From contig DLCN01000025.1 of NCBI GenBank assembly GCA_002480645.1, forward strand, positions 3,492 to 67,491: DNA of 64,000 nt, read 5' to 3'. A model generated the notes under the pieces. It saw only the letters and a program-made list of their open reading frames with translations. It was not told the origin of the DNA and did no database searches. The position numbers were made by a program, and so were the translations under genes. Below, piece after piece: positions 53,282 through 61,451 of the stretch (position 1 is the first letter of the stretch; every line of letters begins with the position of its first letter). The stretch comes from Balneolaceae bacterium UBA7797. Its GTDB lineage: Bacteria; Bacteroidota; Rhodothermia; Balneolales; Balneolaceae.

Positions 53282-55369
53282 TTATTCCAGGTCTGACCTC
53301 AGCTGATTGATATCATCCGGATAACCCAGCACTGTTAGTACATCCCCGGATTCCAGCCTGGTTTTACCTTTTGGAATGATGATCTCGCTATCCCGCTCTA
53401 TAATTGTCACAAGACACTCACCGGGTAGTGTGAGATCCTTAATAGCCTTACCGATCCATTTTTCTGAAGGGATGTGTTCCTGTAATCTGAGATGAAGCAG
53501 TCGTTCATCACTCAGAAGTACGCTTTTCAGCTCCTGTTCGTTGTCTGCAACTTTCCAACGGTCTAAAAATTCTTCCGCCTCGATCAATTCAGCGAGATGA
53601 CCTATGATCCTCATATGCAATAACGGGCGATCGGCCGGTGTGATCAAAAAGATCATGGCATGTGCGGTATGCTTCTCTTTACCAATGGTAAGTTCGATAC
53701 CTTCTTTTGCCTGAATAGCCACCATTTCCGGTATTTTAATATCCTCCATCTGTACGTATTTGAAGAATACTCCTTTTTTTAACTGAGTGAAGTTCTTCTC
53801 CAGATCCGCAAGATTATCACGTAAGACATCTTTCTCCAGTTTCAGTCTTCGATCCAATCGGATAGTTGCACGCATGATCAATCGATCAAAAGAAGAGCTA
53901 CCTTCCTTTGCACGCATCACGATCGACCTTGCAATCACTTCCTCGTAAGTAAGCGAGGATTTGAGATTCTTTTCATTGATGATGGTCATCAATTCATGTT
54001 CAAGAGCCTCATATCGTAACTGACCGAGACGTGCATGGACATGATAAATAGCTCCTTGTCGTTTAACTTTTCCATGGGCGTAATAAAAATACCACCCGAT
54101 ACACAGCACGATCAAAGTACCGGTCAACCCAACAGCCAGTAATCCCATTTCGGCCACCAGCCATAAAGAAATGATCATCCCTGCAATTTGCACAAAAGGA
54201 TACCAGGGCGATTTATAACCCGGTTTATAGGCTTCGATCTTACTTTCTCTCATTACTACTACAGACAGATTCAGGAGAAAGAAAAGTAATAACTGAAACG
54301 CACTAGCCAATTTGGCTACGGCCTCCACATCAAACACGACCAACACAAAGGCCATGAATAAGGTAGTAGCAATCACCGCAATATGAGGTGTTCCGAATTT
54401 ACCGATCTTCCCAAAAACGGGATTCAAAAGTCCATCGCGACTCATAGCCAGCGGATATCTGGAAGCTGACATGATCCCAGCATTTCCGGTAGATGCAAAA
54501 GCTGCAATGGCTGCGATCACAATTAATAACAATCCAGCTGTACCCGGCAAGGTATTCATCACATATACTCCGGCATCAGCCACCGGGGTAAGACTGTCAA
54601 AAAATTCCTGCGCCGGAAGCACCTTCAGCATTACAAAAACTCCGATCACATAAATGGCCGTTGCCGTAAACAGCGATAATATCATGCCCCGAGGAATGGA
54701 CCTGTCAGGATTTTGAACCTCCTCAGCAATACTTGCAACTTTGGTGAGTCCCGCATAAGACACAAACACCAACCCGATCGTTGAAATAAACCCATTTACT
54801 CCATTAGTGAAAAAATTCGATTCCTTGAGTGGAGGCAACAAATTATCCCCACTGTACACATACGTTAACCCCTGAATCACGAAATAGGCAAGTATTACCA
54901 CCAGAGCACTTACTAATATTCTTTGTAGAATGGCGGTCTCTTTAGCACCAAATATATTCAATAATCCAAAAGCCACCGTAAGTACCAGAGCCAGTGGCAC
55001 CATTGGAACATCCACAAAGATAGTGAGATAGGCACCCATTCCGATCAATGCGAAAGCACTTTTAAAGATCAACGCTACCCAGGAACCCAGCCCTCCAATT
55101 GTACCGATGAGTGGTCCCAGACTTCTGTCCAGAAAATAATAAGCACCCCCGGCTTTAGGCATGGCGGTTGAGAGTTCTGCCACACTAAACATGGAAGGCA
55201 GGATCAGAAATCCGGCCGCCATATAAGCAAGGAATACAGAATTACCTGTTTCCATGGCTGCAATTCCCGGTAAGAGGAAAAAACCGGAGCTAAACATAGC
55301 CCCCGTACTTACTGCATACACATCAAAGATGGTCAGCTTTTTTGATAGTTTTTCACTGGCCGATTTCAT
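53282..55369 (-). CDS. APC-type amino-acid permease with cytosolic EIIA-like and TrkA-C domains
   Basis: 695 residues. An APC superfamily permease (about 1-430, 12 helices, VYAVSTGAMFSSGFFLLPG at the start) is followed by a cytosolic tail: about 465-620 resembles a PTS EIIA type-2 domain (AIQAKEGIELTIGKEKHTAH, MIFLITPADRPLLHMRII), and 625-695 is a TrkA-C domain (LPGECLVTIIERDSEIIIPKG, LESGDVLTVLG). The usual phospho-acceptor IPH of EIIA is not evident (FFKY instead), so the domain probably senses and does not carry phosphate. Substrate unknown. It is divergent from the antiporter gene. Confidence 0.85.
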   Translation of the reverse strand: MKSASEKLSKKLTIFDVYAVSTGAMFSSGFFLLPGIAAMETGNSVFLAYMAAGFLILPSMFSVAELSTAMPKAGGAYYFLDRSLGPLIGTIGGLGSWVALIFKSAFALIGMGAYLTIFVDVPMVPLALVLTVAFGLLNIFGAKETAILQRILVSALVVILAYFVIQGLTYVYSGDNLLPPLKESNFFTNGVNGFISTIGLVFVSYAGLTKVASIAEEVQNPDRSIPRGMILSLFTATAIYVIGVFVMLKVLPAQEFFDSLTPVADAGVYVMNTLPGTAGLLLIVIAAIAAFASTGNAGIMSASRYPLAMSRDGLLNPVFGKIGKFGTPHIAVIATTLFMAFVLVVFDVEAVAKLASAFQLLLFFLLNLSVVVMRESKIEAYKPGYKSPWYPFVQIAGMIISLWLVAEMGLLAVGLTGTLIVLCIGWYFYYAHGKVKRQGAIYHVHARLGQLRYEALEHELMTIINEKNLKSSLTYEEVIARSIVMRAKEGSSSFDRLIMRATIRLDRRLKLEKDVLRDNLADLEKNFTQLKKGVFFKYVQMEDIKIPEMVAIQAKEGIELTIGKEKHTAHAMIFLITPADRPLLHMRIIGHLAELIEAEEFLDRWKVADNEQELKSVLLSDERLLHLRLQEHIPSEKWIGKAIKDLTLPGECLVTIIERDSEIIIPKGKTRLESGDVLTVLGYPDDINQLRSDLE

Positions 55370-55542
55370 GGTATTAGATTTATCTATGGATTATATAGTT
55401 TGAAAGAGATGTGAGTGATTGAGTTTATCATTATTATCAATCCAAATAATGAAAGCAATAATTCCCTTCAAATGTTTGTAAAAAGTAATGTATGTTTAGA
55501 ACCTGTCGTTTCTACTTCATTTGAAGACACTTTAAAAAATTT

Positions 55543-57381
55543 ATGGACGAAGAAATATTAATTGGCTTAACCAGTGTACTCGCTCTTGGTATTTCTGCAC
55601 AATGGTTAGCCTGGAGAACCAAGCTTCCGGCCATTCTGGTTCTGTTGGCAGTGGGAATCATTGCAGGACCCGTAACCGGATTATTGGATCCGGACCATTT
55701 GATGGGAGATCTGCTAAGTCCCTTCGTATCTATTTCGGTGGCCATCATCTTATTTGAGGGTGGTCTTAGTCTCAGAATGTCAGAATTTAAGAAGATCGGA
55801 GGGGTGGTCGTAAAGCTTATTACTTTCGGTATTGTGATAACCTGGGCCCTCGCTGCAATTGCTTCCTTTTATTTACTGGATCTCGGACTTGAGATCTCTG
55901 TTCTGTTTGGAGCCATTCTAATTGTAACCGGTCCTACTGTGATCATACCCCTGCTACGACAGGTACGACCAACCGAAACCGCCGGCAGCGTGCTTAAGTG
56001 GGAAGGAATTGTGAATGATCCTATCGGTGCAATGATGTCGGTTCTGGTATTTGAGATCATCATTGCCGGTGGATTTGGCAGTATTTCAGGTAAAGCCGGT
56101 ATGGTAATCATCACAACCATTATTTACGGTACCTTTTTTGGTGGCTTGGGCGCCGGCGTTCTGTACTTTATGATGAAAAAGCATTGGATCCCTGATTACC
56201 TTCAGAATCCCGTTTCACTCATGATCGTAGTGGCTATGTTCACTGCATCCAATTTGCTACAGCACGAATCCGGTCTACTTGCTGTAACAGTGATGGGAAT
56301 CCTGTTGGCAAATCAGAAAGATGTACGTGTAAAACATATCATTGAGTTTAAAGAAAACCTTCAGGTCTTGCTCATATCAGCGCTCTTCATTCTGTTAGCC
56401 TCCCGGTTAAAGATCGAGCATCTAGAGTATTTCAACATTAAAAGCGGATTGTTTCTGCTCGCCCTGTTCTTTGTGGTTCGACCCGCATCCATCTTTATTT
56501 CAACCATTGGATCTAAACTTACCATAAAAGAAAAGACCTTTCTAGCATGGATGGCACCACGAGGTATCGTAGCCGCAGCTATTTCAGCGATCTTTGCTTT
56601 ACGACTTGAACAAGAAGGTTTTGCCGGGGCTGAACAGCTCGTTCCGTATACTTTTATTGTGATCATTGCTACGGTAACCATATATGGCCTGTCGGCAAAC
56701 CCGGTTGCCCGTGCTCTTGGGGTGGCTAAACCACGACCTACCGGAGTTCTGTTCTTAGCCGCTCACGACTGGGCCAGAATGATGGCCACAACATTGAAAG
56801 AACTTGGTTTTAAAGTCCTGGTTGCCGACAGTAACTGGGAGAACATTTCTAAGGCCCGAAAATCAGGATTGAAAACGTATTATGGTAATATTCTATCAGA
56901 ATATGCTATGGATGAGATCGATTTCGACGGTATCGGCCGTTTAATGGCCCTCACCCCAAACGATGAGGTAAACTCATTAGCGTCCATTCGCTTTGCTGAA
57001 ATATTCGGAACTTCGAATGTATTTCAGCTTGCTCAAACTGCCAGTTCAAAGCGCCGGGATAGTGAAACGAGTGAGTTTCTTGGCGGTCGTACACTGATCG
57101 CGAATGATATGACATTTAATCATATTTCCCGGTTTATGACCAAAGACATTGTTGTGTCAAAAACACCGATCTCGGAAGAATTCACATTCAAAGAATACAA
57201 TAATCTATACGGGGAAAATTCGATCCCAATGTTCCTGTTATCATCCGATAATAATCTGGAACCTTTCGCGGTTGATAATCCGCCTAGTCCGCAATCCGGC
57301 GATACCATTATCGCGTTTACCATTGCAGATAAGGAACAGCTGACTCCGAGTTCAGAAAAAGAATCAGTTACTAACGCCTGA
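55543..57381 (+). CDS. CPA-type cation:proton antiporter with TrkA-N-like domain
   Basis: 612 residues. Twelve membrane helices (about 1-385) with the ion-binding pair Asn158-Asp159 in GIVNDPIGA and the CPA1 features LFEGGLSL and APRGIVAAAISAIF, then a cytosolic Rossmann-like TrkA-N region (about 400-520, LFLAAHDWARMMATTLKELGFKVLVADS) and a short tail (about 530-600). NhaP-like, probably Na+ or K+/H+ exchange gated by a nucleotide ligand. 7 nt before lysA, so an operon is likely. Confidence 0.92.
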   Translation: MDEEILIGLTSVLALGISAQWLAWRTKLPAILVLLAVGIIAGPVTGLLDPDHLMGDLLSPFVSISVAIILFEGGLSLRMSEFKKIGGVVVKLITFGIVITWALAAIASFYLLDLGLEISVLFGAILIVTGPTVIIPLLRQVRPTETAGSVLKWEGIVNDPIGAMMSVLVFEIIIAGGFGSISGKAGMVIITTIIYGTFFGGLGAGVLYFMMKKHWIPDYLQNPVSLMIVVAMFTASNLLQHESGLLAVTVMGILLANQKDVRVKHIIEFKENLQVLLISALFILLASRLKIEHLEYFNIKSGLFLLALFFVVRPASIFISTIGSKLTIKEKTFLAWMAPRGIVAAAISAIFALRLEQEGFAGAEQLVPYTFIVIIATVTIYGLSANPVARALGVAKPRPTGVLFLAAHDWARMMATTLKELGFKVLVADSNWENISKARKSGLKTYYGNILSEYAMDEIDFDGIGRLMALTPNDEVNSLASIRFAEIFGTSNVFQLAQTASSKRRDSETSEFLGGRTLIANDMTFNHISRFMTKDIVVSKTPISEEFTFKEYNNLYGENSIPMFLLSSDNNLEPFAVDNPPSPQSGDTIIAFTIADKEQLTPSSEKESVTNA

Positions 57382-57388
57382 TGACTCT

Positions 57389-58546
57389 ATGATTCCATCT
57401 AATGTTGTGCCCCAACTGGCTGCACACAAAACGCCTTTTTATTACTACGATCTGGACCTTTTACGCTCTACCTTACAAGAGATAAAAACCTATGCACTGG
57501 ACGAGGGCTATCATGTTCATTTTGCATTAAAGGCGAATCATCAACCCAGAATAATACAGGAGATCCGAAAAGCAGGACTTGGTGCCGATTGTGTTAGCGG
57601 CGGTGAAATTCAACAGGCGTTAGACACCGGATATTCACCTTCAGAGATTGCATTTGCTGGTGTAGGTAAAAGTGATGAGGAGATCCTCCTGGGTCTTAAG
57701 CACGATATCTTTTGCTTTAATGTGGAGTCGGTTCAGGAACTGGAAGTGATTCAGGAGCTCGCTACCAAAACAGGAAAAACGGCCAGAGTTGCATTACGTA
57801 TCAACCCGAATGTAGATGCAGACACCCATGAGTACATCACCACCGGGAAGAAAGAAAATAAATTCGGCATCAATGAGGAAGATCTGGATCATGTACTCCA
57901 TCTGCTATCCGGCATGGATCATATAAAATTGATCGGGATCCACTTCCATATTGGCTCCCAGATCACAAACCTGGAACCCTTTCAACAACTTTGCAGCAAA
58001 GCCAATACCCTGAATAATCATATCGAAGAAAAAGGATTCAACCTTTCTGTGATCAATGTTGGTGGAGGATTCGGGATCAATTATGATCATCCTGATGAGG
58101 AATCCATCCCTGACTTCAAGCATTTTTTCTCCATGTTTCGGGAGCACATCACTTTGAAAAATCACCAACAATTGCATTTTGAGCTGGGCCGTTCGGTCGT
58201 TGGTCAATGTGGTAGTCTGATCACTAAAGTATTGTATATAAAATCAGGTCGTGCTAAAAGTTTTGCGGTGGTTGATGCGGGAATGACTGAATTGATCCGC
58301 CCTGCACTCTATCAGGCTAAACATAAAATTGATGTACTCAGCTCAAACGCTGAACCAAAGATCTATGATGTGGTGGGACCGATCTGCGAAAGTTCTGATA
58401 CCTTTGTAAAAGACTATGCCATGCCCGAGGTACAACGCGGAGATCTGATCGCACTCCGAAGTGCCGGAGCTTATGGAGAGGTAATGCGCAGCCGATACAA
58501 TTTACGCCCCGAGTTTGCCCCGGTCTTTTCGGATGATCTGAAATAA
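57389..58546 (+). CDS. lysA: Diaminopimelate decarboxylase
   Basis: 385 residues. PLP-binding Lys48 (FALKANHQ), HFHIGSQI and the C-terminal GPICESSDTF (catalytic Cys) match LysA/PLP-dependent decarboxylases of fold III. It converts meso-diaminopimelate to L-lysine, the last step of lysine synthesis. The shorter length compared with ~415 residues and the relaxed N-terminus leave a small chance of a related decarboxylase (for example carboxynorspermidine). 7 nt after the antiporter stop. Confidence 0.9.
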   Translation: MIPSNVVPQLAAHKTPFYYYDLDLLRSTLQEIKTYALDEGYHVHFALKANHQPRIIQEIRKAGLGADCVSGGEIQQALDTGYSPSEIAFAGVGKSDEEILLGLKHDIFCFNVESVQELEVIQELATKTGKTARVALRINPNVDADTHEYITTGKKENKFGINEEDLDHVLHLLSGMDHIKLIGIHFHIGSQITNLEPFQQLCSKANTLNNHIEEKGFNLSVINVGGGFGINYDHPDEESIPDFKHFFSMFREHITLKNHQQLHFELGRSVVGQCGSLITKVLYIKSGRAKSFAVVDAGMTELIRPALYQAKHKIDVLSSNAEPKIYDVVGPICESSDTFVKDYAMPEVQRGDLIALRSAGAYGEVMRSRYNLRPEFAPVFSDDLK

Positions 58547-58549
58547 AAA

Positions 58550-58579
58550 AAAACGATCACCCTTCCGGATGACCGTTTT
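58550..58579. terminator. Bidirectional terminator between lysA and the T9SS paralogs
   Basis: AAAACGATCA (58550-58559), 10-nt loop, TGACCGTTTT (58570-58579), one mismatch in the stem; A-run before and T-run after give U-tracts on both strands. It lies between convergent genes. Confidence 0.75.
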
Positions 58580-58607
58580 ACAATTTTGTTTCGGGTTTAC
58601 ATATTTC

Positions 58608-61445
58608 CTATCTAATCAAGGTCATTTTTCTCGTTATCTGAGATGATGAACTGCTCAAACGGTATATATATACTCCCGAAGACATACCTATTGCGTTTAT
58701 TGTAAATGAGTATTCCCCAGCATTTTTATACTCATCGACCAGAGTTGATACTTTTTTACCCAGCATATTGAACACTTCGAGTTTTACATGTTCCCCCTGA
58801 GGCAATGAGAACTTAATATTTGTGGTCGGGTTAAATGGATTCGGATAATTCTGATGAAGCTCGAATTCTGCAGGAAGCTCTGTATTGTGTTCTTTTGATA
58901 CCAGTTGACTCGCATTTTTGAATACAACTTCAAGCTTGCCTTCGGGTTCATATCCCGATTTTGTTGACACCAGAGGGATCTCGAAATATTCGTTTACCTC
59001 GAAATATCTGAGCGTATCGTTATTCATGGTTACCTGACGAACATACACGCTATCAAATTCAGGTAAATGCTGCATGTGCAAAGAGATAAGTGCGGTATCC
59101 ACCCGGTTACTTCTTATACTAAATGGAATGGTTGTACCCGTTGTATCGAATATTTGCGGCGTACTAAACAACTGCAAGTTTGAAATCTCGGTGCCTTCTG
59201 CCAGCGTAAATATCTCGTGGTTATTTGGGGATGGATTCAGTGGTTTTACAATATATCTGCCACCAGAAGTCGCATGAAATTCATCTCCCGTTCCATCTTC
59301 AGAATGCAGGTGAACTGTTACTTTTGGTATAGGTGCGGCATTAATCAGCAATGGTATATTTACGGGATTTACCGCGTCAGTAAAAATGCCATCGTATTTA
59401 AATCCAAGAGTTGCGTTATCCGACTCTGCAAATACCGCAAATGCCTGTCCCGGTTTAATGATCACATCTCTACTACCATAAAAGGTTGGAAATTCCCAGG
59501 CGCCGTATCCGCTATCTGCCAGTGGATTCCATATGGCTATATCGCTTGATAGATTTACTTTTTGTGCGAATTGTGCATTCCAACGCCAACTTTGACCGAA
59601 CGGATTACCAATTATGCTAAACCCAAACCGTTCGGTGCTATCGCGATTGGTGGTGGTGGCTATATCAAAAAACAGATCGGCATTGGTAGTTTCGAACATA
59701 TAATCTGAGCCTGTAAACACCGGGCGATCTAATTCGTCGAGATAATCGGTGCGGGGCCAACCGCCCTGTACACCAGCCTGCGAGGTGTCGTTGTCTTCGG
59801 GCAATAACACGAAGAAAGCATCTCCTGCATTTAACACTTCCTGCATATTGGTGATAGGCTCATACACTTCGGTTTCAAAGTCGTAGCGCAGCAGATTGTT
59901 TGTCGGAATGTTCAGGTCGGAGAGATAATCTTCGATGGTAACTTCATCTATAACGGGAGCCATTAATTGCCAACTGTCTTTACCTTGTACGCCGTCAAAT
60001 TCGAAAATTGATTTAAAGGTATTGATGTAAACCGTATCTGAAATTCCGGTGTACTCGCCAGCCAGATCCGCAAGTTCGAAAGCAATTTTTGTGTGATTTC
60101 TATACGCCAGAGAGTCTTCATCAAATTTCATCCATAGTCGACTATCGGCGAGTTCTTCCACGGTAAATTCAAACTCGGTATCTGCAATCAACCCTGTTTC
60201 ATAACTGCCGTTATCATCACTATCGTAGCGTATTCCTCCCACCCCGATTATATCTGTTATTTTGATGGCCCCAAGCTGATCATTCTCGTTCCAATCGAAA
60301 TAATCTTCTCCATCCGTAACAAAAAGGTCGGGTTTTAGATAAAAACTGTGATTGAAATTAGCTGCATCGAGCACGGTTTTGGGGCCCTCAACCGGATTGT
60401 ATTGCGGCGCATGATTCACATATTCCAGCTGTTTTAGTTCTAATGAACGATCATCCGATACATAGATATTTCCATAGTCATCCACTACTACTTCCTGGAT
60501 CAATCCGTAGTTACCTTTGCTTCCGTCAGCTGGTATTTCCAACACATCCAGTTCTTCCAGATCATCAGTGAGAAACAGTAAATACTGATCCGGATTCTCC
60601 ACTCCATGTGTTGTGGTATCAATCATAGTAACTGTTAAACGACCATTTGGCTCGATGAATGGACGATGCAGCTCAAAGGTTTTTCCAACTACGGGTGTTT
60701 CTGTATTCACTGCATAACTGGCAACGATATCACCATTTAAGTCCACTTTATGAATGGCGTCCTCTTCTCCATCTACTACAAAAATATAATCCTGCAGCCC
60801 GGCCAGCCCCAGTATCTGGCTCGAGTCGGTGTTTACCAAATCTAAAAACACCTCTGCAGGCATTAGAAACCCGGCACTTTGATTTTCTTTAATTTGTATC
60901 ACCCTGTTGTTGGTAATATCGTAGGCGTAAATAGCCAAGGAATCATCGGCAACATCAAACAATTCTGTAAATTTGCCAGCTTTACCAAACTGCGTATTTG
61001 AAATAATTCCTGCCGTGGCCGGATTCTCTTTTAGCCTGTAAATGAGATTGTAATTATCACTCCCGTTATTGTCTTTATACACTCCTCCGGCAAAAAAGTA
61101 TTTTTTTGTTACTGCGATGTCGTTGTCTACCGGTGGATTTCCTACCAGTGAGAGTGAATCAACCGGACTGTCCGGATTATTGATATGCCACTGAAATAAC
61201 TGCTCATCTTCTATCGAAATCTGCCAGATCAAAGAATCGGAATAGGCCATATTGTGCAGCCGTGGAGTGGTCACCGTATCTCCCGCATTAATTATACTTA
61301 TTAAATCTCCCTTACCCATTCCTGTATCTATATACCCTTGGTTTGGATTATCCGGGAAGGTTTTTTGTGCCCGTGCACCAGTGCTCATCAAAAGTGTGAG
61401 TACAACCGCGAAAACTAAAACATACTTTTTCATGATGGTTTGCAT
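58608..61445 (-). CDS. T9SS-exported propeller protein, paralog A
   Basis: 945 residues (start ATG 61443-61445; ATG at 61431-61433 gives a more usual signal peptide MKKYVLVFAVVLTL and may be the true start). After the signal (ending RAQ) the first ~400 residues look like an NHL/YVTN-type six-bladed propeller (IYVSDDRSLELKQLEYV, GNIYVSDD), then beta-sandwich modules (about 400-850) and the T9SS sorting domain (about 855-945, NYPNPFNP). The order of segments is the same as in the neighbour 61452-64000, which shows a tandem duplication. Its start is 6 nt after the neighbour's stop, so the two are cotranscribed. Role unknown. Confidence 0.85.
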   Translation of the reverse strand: MQTIMKKYVLVFAVVLTLLMSTGARAQKTFPDNPNQGYIDTGMGKGDLISIINAGDTVTTPRLHNMAYSDSLIWQISIEDEQLFQWHINNPDSPVDSLSLVGNPPVDNDIAVTKKYFFAGGVYKDNNGSDNYNLIYRLKENPATAGIISNTQFGKAGKFTELFDVADDSLAIYAYDITNNRVIQIKENQSAGFLMPAEVFLDLVNTDSSQILGLAGLQDYIFVVDGEEDAIHKVDLNGDIVASYAVNTETPVVGKTFELHRPFIEPNGRLTVTMIDTTTHGVENPDQYLLFLTDDLEELDVLEIPADGSKGNYGLIQEVVVDDYGNIYVSDDRSLELKQLEYVNHAPQYNPVEGPKTVLDAANFNHSFYLKPDLFVTDGEDYFDWNENDQLGAIKITDIIGVGGIRYDSDDNGSYETGLIADTEFEFTVEELADSRLWMKFDEDSLAYRNHTKIAFELADLAGEYTGISDTVYINTFKSIFEFDGVQGKDSWQLMAPVIDEVTIEDYLSDLNIPTNNLLRYDFETEVYEPITNMQEVLNAGDAFFVLLPEDNDTSQAGVQGGWPRTDYLDELDRPVFTGSDYMFETTNADLFFDIATTTNRDSTERFGFSIIGNPFGQSWRWNAQFAQKVNLSSDIAIWNPLADSGYGAWEFPTFYGSRDVIIKPGQAFAVFAESDNATLGFKYDGIFTDAVNPVNIPLLINAAPIPKVTVHLHSEDGTGDEFHATSGGRYIVKPLNPSPNNHEIFTLAEGTEISNLQLFSTPQIFDTTGTTIPFSIRSNRVDTALISLHMQHLPEFDSVYVRQVTMNNDTLRYFEVNEYFEIPLVSTKSGYEPEGKLEVVFKNASQLVSKEHNTELPAEFELHQNYPNPFNPTTNIKFSLPQGEHVKLEVFNMLGKKVSTLVDEYKNAGEYSFTINAIGMSSGVYIYRLSSSSSQITRKMTLIR

Positions 61446-61451
61446 TTAAAA

